A stretch of 64,000 nucleotides of DNA from Stackebrandtia nassauensis DSM 44728. Lineage in GTDB: Bacteria; Actinomycetota; Actinomycetes; Mycobacteriales; Micromonosporaceae. The notes below the pieces were generated by a model. It saw only the letters and a program-made list of their open reading frames with translations. It searched no databases and had not been told where the DNA came from. The stretch is from the NCBI RefSeq assembly GCF_000024545.1, contig NC_013947.1:558001-622000 (forward strand). The letters are read 5' to 3'. The translations under genes and the position numbers were made by a program. Below, one piece after another: positions 51,322 to 59,404 of the stretch (position 1 is its first letter; every line of letters starts with the position of its first letter).

Positions 51322-52527
51322 GTGACCTTCAGTAATGTCCCGCGCGCGGGACGGGCGGCGGCCACCTTCGCCGTCGGACTCGCGGCCGGAGCGGCAGCCG
51401 GCTACGCCCTCAACGGGCGTCGTCGCACCCTGGAACCCGCCTCCGACGAGGAGTTCTCGCGCACCCAGGTCGGCGCCTGGCACAAGGTCTTCGAGGCGCT
51501 GCGCACCGGCGTGTGCGTCGTCGACGCCGACAACCAGGTCACCTACGCCAACACCGGCGCCCGGGCCCTCGGTGTCGACGCCGAGACCGAACTCGAACCC
51601 GCCTCGCTGCGCAGCCTCGCCGAACACGTCCGCGCCACCGGCGCCCCGCGCCAGGTCGAACTGGAACTCAACCAGGGCGGCGACCCCACCGCCGTGCGCG
51701 TCGACGTCGCCCCGCTGCCCGACGGCCACGTCGCCGTCGAACTGACCGACATCTCCGAACTGCACCGGGTGGAACGGGTGCGGCGCGACTTCGTCGCCAA
51801 CGTCGGCCACGAACTCAAGACCCCGGTCGGGGCGCTGCAACTGCTCGCCGAGGCCCTGGCCGACGCCGTGGACGACCCGGCCGCCGCCGCCCGCTTCACC
51901 ACCCGGATCCAGCACGAGTCGGCCCGCATGTCGCGGCTGGTGTCCGAACTGCTGGAACTGTCGCGGCTACAGGGCGCCGAACCCATGCCCGCCCCCGTCA
52001 CCGTGTGGATCGACCGGGTCGTCAACGAGGCCGTCGACAGGGGACGCACCGCCGCCTCGGCCAAGGACATCACCATCAACCGCACCGGCCGCCGTCGGCT
52101 CGCGGTGTCCGGCAGCGAGAACCAGCTGGCCACCGCGCTGGGAAACCTGGTCGGCAACGCCATCGCGTACTCGCCGGAAGGCACCTCCGTGACCGTGGAC
52201 ACCACGGTCAAAGACGACTCGGTGCTCATCGCCGTCACCGACGAGGGCATCGGTATCGACCCGTCCGAACAACACCGCATCTTCGAACGTTTCTACCGCT
52301 CCGACCCGGCCCGGTCCCGCGCCACCGGCGGTACCGGCCTTGGCCTGGCCATTGTCAAACACATCGCCGGAAACCACGGCGGCAGGGTTGACGTGTCCAG
52401 TATGCCGGGAAATGGGGCAACGTTCACCCTGACGTTGCCTTCGGTAACGGCTGACGCCGACGAAGCGGAACTGAGCCCGGGTGAAATCGACACACTTACT
52501 ACGCACATCGAGGAAGGTCGACAGTGA
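51322..52527 (+). CDS. senX3: Sensor histidine kinase SenX3/PhoR-like (phosphate sensing)
   Basis: A 401-residue kinase. One short N-terminal membrane helix (~11-30), a PAS-type domain (~50-140), HisKA with the phospho-His in NVGHELKTPVGAL (~163), and HATPase boxes ENQLATALGNLVGNAIAYS and DEGIGIDPSEQHRIFERFYRSD, GTGLGLAIVKHIAGNHGG. The single-helix PAS architecture and the coupled OmpR-type regulator match mycobacterial SenX3. In actinobacteria this system senses phosphate via the Pst transporter/PhoU. Stop and next start overlap (GTGA). Confidence 0.9.
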   Translation: MTFSNVPRAGRAAATFAVGLAAGAAAGYALNGRRRTLEPASDEEFSRTQVGAWHKVFEALRTGVCVVDADNQVTYANTGARALGVDAETELEPASLRSLAEHVRATGAPRQVELELNQGGDPTAVRVDVAPLPDGHVAVELTDISELHRVERVRRDFVANVGHELKTPVGALQLLAEALADAVDDPAAAARFTTRIQHESARMSRLVSELLELSRLQGAEPMPAPVTVWIDRVVNEAVDRGRTAASAKDITINRTGRRRLAVSGSENQLATALGNLVGNAIAYSPEGTSVTVDTTVKDDSVLIAVTDEGIGIDPSEQHRIFERFYRSDPARSRATGGTGLGLAIVKHIAGNHGGRVDVSSMPGNGATFTLTLPSVTADADEAELSPGEIDTLTTHIEEGRQ

Positions 52528-53204
52528 CTCGCGTACTCGTAGTCGAAGACGAGGAATCGTTCTCCGACGCGCTTTCGTACATGCTGCGCAAGGAGGGCTT
52601 CGAAGTGGCGGTCGCCGCCACCGGAAACGAGGCTCTCAAGGAATATGAGAAGGCCGGAGCCGACATCGTCCTGCTGGACCTGATGCTGCCGGAGAAGTCG
52701 GGAACCGAGGTGTGCCGCGAACTACGCACCACGTCCAATGTGCCCATCATCATGGTGACCGCGCGCGACAGCGAGGTCGACAAGGTCGTGGGGCTGGAGA
52801 TCGGCGCCGACGACTACATCACCAAGCCCTACTCGCCCCGCGAGCTCGTCGCCCGGATCCGCGCGGTGCTGCGCCGCAACGCCGAACCCACCGACCCGAT
52901 GGTGACGGTGCTGGAATCCGGCCCGGTGCGCATGGACGTCGACCGGCACGTGGTGTCGGTGGGCGGCGCCGAGATCCCGTTGCCGCTCAAGGAGTTCGAG
53001 CTGCTCGAGATGTTCCTGCGCAACTCCGGCCGAGTGCTGACCCGCGGCCAGCTCATCGACCGCGTCTGGGGCGCCGACTACGTCGGCGACACCAAGACCC
53101 TCGACGTGCACGTGAAACGGCTGCGCTCCAAGATCGAGACCGAGCCCGGTCGTCCCCGCCACCTCGTGACCGTTCGGGGCCTGGGCTACAAGTTCGAGTC
53201 CTAG
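52524..53204 (+). CDS. regX3: OmpR/PhoB-type response regulator RegX3-like
   Basis: A 226-residue response regulator: receiver with E8/D9, phospho-Asp D52 (LLDLMLPEKSG), Lys in DDYITKPY, and a winged-helix C-terminus (LKEFELLEMFLRNSGRVLTRGQLIDRVWG, VHVKRLRSKIE, VRGLGYKF). All catalytic residues are intact. It is coupled to senX3 by a 4-nt overlap. It would activate phosphate-starvation genes; the phoX gene at 20.9-23 kb with its PHO-box-like element is a likely target. Confidence 0.93.
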   Translation: MTRVLVVEDEESFSDALSYMLRKEGFEVAVAATGNEALKEYEKAGADIVLLDLMLPEKSGTEVCRELRTTSNVPIIMVTARDSEVDKVVGLEIGADDYITKPYSPRELVARIRAVLRRNAEPTDPMVTVLESGPVRMDVDRHVVSVGGAEIPLPLKEFELLEMFLRNSGRVLTRGQLIDRVWGADYVGDTKTLDVHVKRLRSKIETEPGRPRHLVTVRGLGYKFES

Positions 53205-53337
53205 GCGCCGAAGCGGAGGCGGAGATCGACCTGCCGCGTGGGGGGAGTCGCGGTCGTCCGCAGGGATGACAACGCCCGCCGGAAAGTCGTCTCCGAGGCG
53301 GAGAGTTTTCGGCCGTCGCGCTTCTAATGTCGTCTTC

Positions 53338-53367
53338 ATGACGACCTTGGGAGCATCCGATGCTTGA
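53338..53367 (+). CDS. Possible nine-codon leaderless upstream ORF before ABC gene
   Basis: TAATGT (53325-53330) is followed by 7 nt and ATG 53338, which opens the frame MTTLGASDA and stops at TGA 53365-53367, overlapping the start of the ABC ATPase gene (53360) in another frame. The ABC gene's own GGGAG (53349-53353) lies inside it. If translated, the peptide would couple initiation of the ABC gene. Not proven. Confidence 0.3.
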   Translation: MTTLGASDA

Positions 53368-54232
53368 GATAAGGAACCTGCGCAAGCGGTTCGGCGAGAA
53401 GACCGCCCTCGATGACGTCTCGCTGACCGTCGAACCGGGGCAGGTGTTCGGCTTCGTCGGCGCCAACGGAGCCGGGAAGACCACGACCATGCGCATCGCC
53501 ATGGGCGTGCTCATCGCCGACTCCGGGGACGTGCTGTGGGACGGCGAGCCGATGGGTCACGCGCAGCGGCTGCGCACCGGATACATGCCCGAGGAACGCG
53601 GGCTCTACCCCAAGATGAAGATCGGCGAACAGCTGGCCTACTTCGCCGAACTGCATGGTGAGACCCCCGGCGGCTCGAAGAAGGCCGCCGCGACCTGGCT
53701 GGAACGACTGGGACTGTCCGACCGCTCCGGCGACTTCGTCCAGGACCTGTCGCTGGGCAACCAGCAGCGGGTGCAGCTGGCGGTGTCGCTCGTGCACGAC
53801 CCGAAACTGCTGATTCTGGACGAACCGTTCTCCGGCCTCGACCCGATCGCCGTCGACACGATGGCCACCGTCCTGTCCGAACGCAGCGCCGCCGGGGTCC
53901 CGGTCATCTTCTCCAGCCACCAGCTGGACCTCGTGGAACGCCTCAGCGACTCGGTGGGCATCATCGCCGCCGGGAACATCGTCGCGTCCGGCTCGGTCGA
54001 CGACCTGCGCCGCCGCGGCAACCGCAAACTGCGCGTCTCCATCGACGGGGCCGCCCCCACCTGGGCCGACGCCCTGCCCGGCGAAGTGGCCAACGTGGAC
54101 GAGGGCGAGTGGGTCATCGACTCCGGCGACGACCAGAAAGTACTCGCCGCGGCCATGGCCGCCGGACGGGTCACACGATTCGGCTTCGACGAGCCCAGCC
54201 TCGTCGACATCTTCCGGGAGACGGTGTCATGA
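53360..54232 (+). CDS. ABC transporter ATP-binding protein (NatA-like)
   Basis: A 290-residue ATPase of the ABC-2 type. Walker A GANGAGKTTT (~36), signature LSLGNQQR, Walker B LLILDEPFSGLDP and switch His in SSHQLDLVERL are present; the C-terminal DUF4162 region is typical of NatA-like exporter ATPases. Partner permease is the next gene (4-nt overlap ATGA). Export of antibiotic, lipid or sodium is possible; substrate unknown. Confidence 0.9.
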   Translation: MLEIRNLRKRFGEKTALDDVSLTVEPGQVFGFVGANGAGKTTTMRIAMGVLIADSGDVLWDGEPMGHAQRLRTGYMPEERGLYPKMKIGEQLAYFAELHGETPGGSKKAAATWLERLGLSDRSGDFVQDLSLGNQQRVQLAVSLVHDPKLLILDEPFSGLDPIAVDTMATVLSERSAAGVPVIFSSHQLDLVERLSDSVGIIAAGNIVASGSVDDLRRRGNRKLRVSIDGAAPTWADALPGEVANVDEGEWVIDSGDDQKVLAAAMAAGRVTRFGFDEPSLVDIFRETVS

Positions 54233-55392
54233 AGGGACTGTGGCTGGTAGCCAGGCGCGAGATCCTGGTGCGCGGAAAGTCCAAGAGCTACCTCATCGGC
54301 CTGCTGGCCAGCGCCGTCCTGGTCGTCGTGGTGTCGCTGCTGCCGACCTTCCTCGGCGGCGACGACACCTACAAGATCGCGGTGACCGGCACCGACGCCC
54401 CGGTGCTGGCCGAGTCGGTGCCCGAGGTCGGCGAGGCCCACGGCATGAAGATCGAAGCCGACGAGGTCGACGACGCCGCCGCGGCCAAGGCCGCCATCAG
54501 CGACGACAAGGCCGACATCGCGATCGTGGACAACAAGACCGTCATCGCCGACGGCGAACCCGACCAGGGCCTGCTGACCGTCGTGGAAGCCGTCCACCAG
54601 CGGGTGATCGCCGAACGCCAGCTCGTCGACGCGGGGGCCGACCCCGACAAGGTCAGCGACGCGATGAAGGTCGACACGCTCAAGACCGAGCAGGTCAACG
54701 GCGAGGACAACACCGCCCGCCAGGTCATCGGGTACTTCCTGACGATCATCCTGTTCTTCATGGTCATGATGCCGACCATGTACGTGGCCATGGGCGTGGT
54801 GGAGGAGAAGAGCAGCCGCATCGTGGAGATCCTGCTGTCCTCGCTGCGAACCTGGCAACTGCTGGGCGGCAAGATCCTGGGCCTGGGCGTCCTGGGCTTC
54901 CTCAACCTCGCGGTACCGGCGGGGGTCGGGCTCATCGCGGCCACCGCGACCGGCGCCATCGACTACCTGCCCAGCGGCATGGGCGTCACCATCGTCACCG
55001 CGTTGGGCTGGTGGGTGCTGGGCTTCGCCTTCTACGCGGCGATGGCCGGATCCCTGGGCTCCCTGGTCTCGCGGCAGGAGGACATCAACTCCGCCATCGG
55101 CCCGATGACGATGCTCATGGTGGCCAGCTACGTCGTCACCTCCATCTACGTCTGGGACCCGACGGCGACGGTGTCGAAGGTGCTGTCGTTCATCCCACCC
55201 TTCTCGATGCTGATGATGCCGGTACGAGCGGCGGTCAACGACGCGGCACCGTGGGAGCAACTGCTGTCGGCGGCGGTGCTGGCGGCAGCGGCGGTGGGCA
55301 TGCTCAGCATCGGCGCCACCATCTACAAGCGCAGCGTGATGCGCATAGGCAGCAAGGTGAAGCTGACCGAGATCTTTACCAAGAGCGCCTGA
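54229..55392 (+). CDS. ABC-2 type permease (NatB-like)
   Basis: A 387-residue permease with one N-terminal helix (~22-42), a large extracellular loop rich in Asp/Glu/Ala (~45-165) and five to six C-terminal helices (~170-365), the arrangement of NatB/YhaP-type exporters. The motif MGVVEEKSSRIVEILLSSL is the conserved ABC-2 coupling helix. It forms the exporter with the preceding ATPase. Confidence 0.88.
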   Translation: MKGLWLVARREILVRGKSKSYLIGLLASAVLVVVVSLLPTFLGGDDTYKIAVTGTDAPVLAESVPEVGEAHGMKIEADEVDDAAAAKAAISDDKADIAIVDNKTVIADGEPDQGLLTVVEAVHQRVIAERQLVDAGADPDKVSDAMKVDTLKTEQVNGEDNTARQVIGYFLTIILFFMVMMPTMYVAMGVVEEKSSRIVEILLSSLRTWQLLGGKILGLGVLGFLNLAVPAGVGLIAATATGAIDYLPSGMGVTIVTALGWWVLGFAFYAAMAGSLGSLVSRQEDINSAIGPMTMLMVASYVVTSIYVWDPTATVSKVLSFIPPFSMLMMPVRAAVNDAAPWEQLLSAAVLAAAAVGMLSIGATIYKRSVMRIGSKVKLTEIFTKSA

Positions 55393-55404
55393 GAGCGCGG
55401 AAAC

Positions 55405-55440
55405 GAGGTCGCCCCGGGTGTGCTGGCCCGGGGCGACCTC
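55405..55440 (+). terminator. Terminator hairpin after ABC permease
   Basis: GAGGTCGCCCCGGG (55405-55418) pairs perfectly with 55427-55440 (14-bp stem, 8-nt loop), 12 nt after the stop. Confidence 0.85.
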
Positions 55441-55773
55441 CCCGTTGCCTGAAGGGCACCCCGACCGCCCCGTCGGAGCGCCCAGCCGCAGCGTACTCCC
55501 GCCCGGCCACCACCGCACCCGCCAAAGCCCCGCCCCGCGCGGCAAAGCGCCGCCCGCCCAAAGCCCCGCGCTGCAAAGCCTTGCGCGGCAAAGCCCCGCC
55601 CCGCGCGGCCGAGCTCGCGCCGTCCCCGCTGGCTGCCCCAGGCTCCTTGGCCTTCGGCCAACGAAGCGCGTCCCCGCACTCGCTAGCTGGCCCAGGCTCC
55701 TTGGCCTTCGGCCAAACGAAGCTCGCCCCGCCGGATCATCCGACGGGGCGAGCTTCGTGTTTGTCTACAGTGG
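55441..55773. repeat. Repeat-rich GC intergenic block
   Basis: Between the ABC terminator and the disordered-protein gene. It contains several imperfect copies of GCAAAGCCCCGC / CCGCGCGGC (55530-55610), then an exact 25-base direct repeat (CCCAGGCTCCTTGGCC plus TTCGGCCAA; 55637-55661 and 55691-55715, period 54), each copy holding the small hairpin TTGGCC-TTC-GGCCAA. No coding potential is supported. Confidence 0.65.
55716..55758 (-). terminator. Large hairpin terminator after disordered-protein gene
   Basis: A 15-bp perfect stem (55716-55730 with 55744-55758) whose 13-nt loop itself contains CGGAT-C-ATCCG. It lies 16 nt beyond the minus-strand stop at 55774. Confidence 0.8.
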
Positions 55774-58700
55774 CTAACTGTCCGCGGGCGGCGGCCACGC
55801 GCTCTCGTTCTCCGGTTCGGGCGCGCCGCCGTAGACCTGCGCGACCGGCGTCGGCAACTGCGCGGGCAGGTCACCGGCCGACAGCAACTGCGCCGACGGC
55901 ACACTGGCCACGCCCTTGGCCGCCCCCACCGGCTCAGCGGCCGACGGTTCGGCGCTGGCAGCCGCCGGGGACACCGGCTCAGCCGCGGCCTGCTGGCCTG
56001 ACTCCGGCTGCGAGGACTGCTCCGAGCCGCCCTCCAGCCACGGTTCGCCGAAGGCGTCCCACGCCGAGCCCGCCTGCTGGCCGTCCCCGGACGAGCTCGC
56101 CTGCTGGCCGTTGTCGTCGGGACGGTCTGCCGCCTCGGACGGCCGCTGGTCATCGGCGGGCTGAGCCTCGTGCGACTCGACCTCACCAGCCACAGCGGAC
56201 GGTTGGCCCTCGTCGGCACCGTCGCGACCGGACGACTCGTCGTCCCCGAACGCGCTCCAGCTGCCGCCGGACGACTGCTCACCAGCCGCAGCCGGTTCGC
56301 TGTCGCCGTGCGCCGACTCGGACGGACGTCCGTCGTCGGCCGGTTCGGCCTGCCGCTCCTCGGCACGCTCGCCGTCGAACGCGTTCCACGTCGACTCCGA
56401 CTGCCGCGCCGGTTCGCCGTCGTCAGCCGCCGAGCCGGACTGGCTCTCAGCCGCCGCGTCGGAACTGTGCCCAGCGTCGGCGTCACGGTCGCCCTCGGCG
56501 AAGGCGTTCCACGTCTGTCCAGCCTGGAACGACGACTCGCCGGACGACCGCTCGTCGCTGCCGGACGAGTCGCCAGTCGCCGCTTCGGCAGCGTGGTCGT
56601 CCCGCTCGGAGCCCGAGGGCTGGTCGGCGGCGTTGCTCTCGCCCGCGGCGAACGCGTTCCAGGTCGAGCCGGAATGCAGGTCCGCCACCGGCTGGCTGTC
56701 GCGCTGCTCGTCCGGCCCCGCCTCCTGCGGGGCCTCCGCCCGAGCCTCCCAGTCGCCGATGTCGGGTGCCTCGGTGACATTGGATTCGGGAGCGCTCTGC
56801 ACCTCGCCGGCACGGTAGGTCTGGCCGTCGAAGCGGCGGCCGACCGGCACGTTGTCGTCGTCCTGCACCACGAGATTCGGCACCGAGACGCTGGCCCGCG
56901 CCGGAACCGAGGACGCGTCGTCGTCCCCGGCCGGAGCGTCGGCCGAACCCCTCACCGCTTCGGTCTCGCCGCTTTCGCCGGACTCCGCCGCTTCCCCGGT
57001 CGCCGCCGGAGCGGCCCGGTTCTCGTCGGCCGCTTCCGCGCCATCGCGGTCACGGTCGGCCTCGGCCTTGTCGGTCTGCTGCGGCGCCGGGGCGTCGTCA
57101 TCGTCATCGTCGTCCTCGAAGTCGCCCATGTCGACGTCGGCCAGGTCGGCCATCGCCTTGGCGTCCTCGGCGGACAGTTCGGCGTCGCCGCCCGGCCCGG
57201 CCGGGGTGGCCATGCCCGCCCACAGCGCGGCGCCCTCGGCGGGCGGCGGGGGCGGCTGGTCGTCGGCGGCTTCGGGAGCCGGAGGCGGCGCGGGGGCCGG
57301 TTCCGGCTGTGCCACCGGAGCCTCGGCGGCGGGAGCGACGGCCTCGGGTGCCGGCGGCACCGAAGCCGAGCCGGACGCGACCGGTTCGGCGACGCGCGGC
57401 CAGGACTCGGGAGCCTGCGACTCGGGTGCCGCGGGCGGGTACTCGACCCGCGCCTGAGCCACCGGCGCCTCCGGGGCGGGCGGCATGGGCGGCGGCGCGT
57501 ACTGCGAGCTCGCGTCGGGAGCGGCCTCGCCGGTCAGCGGAGCCGACGCACTGGCGCCGGGCATCGAGAAGCCCTGCGCGGCAGGCGGTTCAGGCTCGCC
57601 GGTCAACGGCGCGGGAGCGCTCGTCCCCGGCATGGAAAAACCCTGCGGGGCACCCGCGTTGTCCTCGGGCGCACTCGTCGCGGGCATGGAGAAGCCCTGT
57701 GGAGCGCCCGCGTTGTCGTCGGGTGCGCTGGCACCCGGCACCGAGAAGCCCTGGGCCGCGTGGGGGTCCGGCGGGCTGGGAGCCGGGGGTGGCTCGGCCG
57801 GTGGCGGCGGGTAAGCCGGCGGCGGTTCCTCGGCCGCGGGTGGCGGTGGCGGGGCCTCCCCGCCGGACGACGGCGCGGCATCCTCGATCCGGCGACGCGG
57901 ACGGCCCATGATCCCGGTTCCCGGGTCGTCGGACGGCACCGCGAACGGCACGGCGGCCGACGGAGCCACCGGCGGCGCCGACTCGGGCGGGGACGGCACG
58001 TCGGCCGGAGGTTCCTGAACCGGCGGCTCACCGGGCGGGGCGAAGCTGTCGGAAGCCGGTGGCGGCGGGGGAGACGCGGGCGGCGTACCCCAGGCGCTCG
58101 ACGGCTCGGCGGGCGGTGGCGGAGGCTGCTGCCCCCACTGCCCCTGCGGCTGCGGCGCACCCGGCGGCTGACCACCGGGCTGGTTCCACTGCGGAGCGCC
58201 GGGCGGTGGCGGTGGCGGCTGTTGCCCCCACTGCTGGTTACCCGGAGCCTGCGGCGGTGGAGGCGGGGGCTGCTGGCCCCACTGGGCCGGACCGCCCGAG
58301 GACGGCGCACCGGAAACCGGTGCTCCCGGAGGTGGCGGTTGCTGCCCCCACTGAGCCGGTCCACCCGAAGAAGGCGCGGCCGAAACCGGTGCCCCGGGAG
58401 GAGGCTGCTGCCCCCACTGGGATGGCGCCCCGGAAACGGGCGCTCCCTGGGGCTGCGGCGGACCCCACTGAGCCGGTCCACCCGAAGAAGGCGCCCCAGA
58501 GACCGGCGCCCCAGGCGGAGGCTGCTGCCCCCACTGCGGTCCACCGGCGGGCGGCGCGGACGTCGGCGGTGCGGGCGGAGGCGGCGGACCGCCAGCCTGT
58601 CCCCACTGTGGCCCGCCCGCTGGCGGACCGGAAGCCGGTGGCGCGGACGTCGGCGGTGACGGCGGCGGGGGAGGACCCCCGGCCGGACCCCACTGCTGCG

Positions 58701-59217
58701 GCGGACCCGAGGCGGGCGCGCCGGAAACCGGCGGGCCACCCCACTGCGGCCCGCTCGCGGGCGGACCCGAGACCGGACCGGGCTGGCCCCACTGCTGTCC
58801 ACCCGGAGGCGGAGGCGGGGCGCCGCCGGGCGGCGCCCACGGCTGGTTCGGCTGCTGCTGCGGCGACTGCCAGCCACCACCCGCGGGCGGTGGCGGTGGC
58901 GGCGGAGCCCCACCGGGCGTCCACCCGGTACTGGTGTGCGGCTCCCCACCGGGAGGCGGCGTGTAGTTCGACGGCGGCGACTGTGGCGACTGCTGCGGCT
59001 GCCACGGCGCGGGCTGGTCGGGAGCCTGCGGCGCAGGCGGCATCACGCCGGGCTGCTGCGGCGGGGCCGACGGCGGCGGATACTGGCCACCGCCCTGCGG
59101 GGGCGCGTACTGCTGCTGCCCGCCTGCGGGCGGAGCCAGGGGCACACCACACTGCGGGCACCGTGGCGTGCCAGGTGCGACGCGCGTGCCACAGGCCACG
59201 CAACTGTTGTTGTCCAT
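55774..59217 (-). CDS. Giant disordered zinc-ribbon protein with repeated W-x-A-F motifs
   Basis: A 1147-residue protein. Residues 1-25 form a zinc ribbon (Cys6/Cys9...Cys20/Cys23). Residues ~30-460 are Pro/Gly/Gln rich with many near-repeats (QWGQQPPPP, GAPVSGAPSSGGPAQWG). Four QGFS[VM]P[GA]xS repeats start at Q489, Q507, Q525 and Q548. A poly-Asp run lies near 700. The acidic/Ser-rich C-terminal half has five short motifs with W at 853, 903, 944, 987 and 1053 (TWNAFAAGE, TWNAFAEGD, TWNAFDGE, SWSAFGDDE, AWDAFGEPW). No membrane helix or enzyme domain. The small zinc ribbon suggests protein or nucleic-acid contact; the rest looks like a multivalent scaffold. Function unknown. Confidence 0.85.
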   Translation of the reverse strand: MDNNSCVACGTRVAPGTPRCPQCGVPLAPPAGGQQQYAPPQGGGQYPPPSAPPQQPGVMPPAPQAPDQPAPWQPQQSPQSPPSNYTPPPGGEPHTSTGWTPGGAPPPPPPPAGGGWQSPQQQPNQPWAPPGGAPPPPPGGQQWGQPGPVSGPPASGPQWGGPPVSGAPASGPPQQWGPAGGPPPPPSPPTSAPPASGPPAGGPQWGQAGGPPPPPAPPTSAPPAGGPQWGQQPPPGAPVSGAPSSGGPAQWGPPQPQGAPVSGAPSQWGQQPPPGAPVSAAPSSGGPAQWGQQPPPPGAPVSGAPSSGGPAQWGQQPPPPPPQAPGNQQWGQQPPPPPPGAPQWNQPGGQPPGAPQPQGQWGQQPPPPPAEPSSAWGTPPASPPPPPASDSFAPPGEPPVQEPPADVPSPPESAPPVAPSAAVPFAVPSDDPGTGIMGRPRRRIEDAAPSSGGEAPPPPPAAEEPPPAYPPPPAEPPPAPSPPDPHAAQGFSVPGASAPDDNAGAPQGFSMPATSAPEDNAGAPQGFSMPGTSAPAPLTGEPEPPAAQGFSMPGASASAPLTGEAAPDASSQYAPPPMPPAPEAPVAQARVEYPPAAPESQAPESWPRVAEPVASGSASVPPAPEAVAPAAEAPVAQPEPAPAPPPAPEAADDQPPPPPAEGAALWAGMATPAGPGGDAELSAEDAKAMADLADVDMGDFEDDDDDDDAPAPQQTDKAEADRDRDGAEAADENRAAPAATGEAAESGESGETEAVRGSADAPAGDDDASSVPARASVSVPNLVVQDDDNVPVGRRFDGQTYRAGEVQSAPESNVTEAPDIGDWEARAEAPQEAGPDEQRDSQPVADLHSGSTWNAFAAGESNAADQPSGSERDDHAAEAATGDSSGSDERSSGESSFQAGQTWNAFAEGDRDADAGHSSDAAAESQSGSAADDGEPARQSESTWNAFDGERAEERQAEPADDGRPSESAHGDSEPAAAGEQSSGGSWSAFGDDESSGRDGADEGQPSAVAGEVESHEAQPADDQRPSEAADRPDDNGQQASSSGDGQQAGSAWDAFGEPWLEGGSEQSSQPESGQQAAAEPVSPAAASAEPSAAEPVGAAKGVASVPSAQLLSAGDLPAQLPTPVAQVYGGAPEPENESAWPPPADS

Positions 59218-59404
59218 TCGCTTGGCTCCCAGCCCAGGTGTTTCGGTTTACGGGGGCGCGACGTCCGCGCGACGGCCGTTCCACGCACCGCCGAATGAAC
59301 TCCGCTGCCCTATAACGGTGCCATACCCTTGCAAGTAACTCACAGGCGCGCACGGTTGGCCGGGACTCGGGTAAACGGACGATCTCGCCCTGTTAGGACC
59401 AGGC

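Noticed and set aside
55637-55715. Direct 25-base repeats as attachment sites of a mobile element
   Set aside because: Only 29 bases separate the copies and there is no integrase or cargo; also no tRNA gene nearby.
54240-56777. 845-codon plus-strand frame through the ABC permease and beyond
   Set aside because: Arg/Pro-rich shadow; it crosses two terminators and lies antisense to the disordered-protein gene.
56170-58659. 829-codon plus-strand frame opposite the disordered protein
   Set aside because: Arg/Gly-rich shadow of a repetitive Pro/Gly coding sequence. The minus strand has the zinc ribbon and repeated motifs, and a terminator after its stop.
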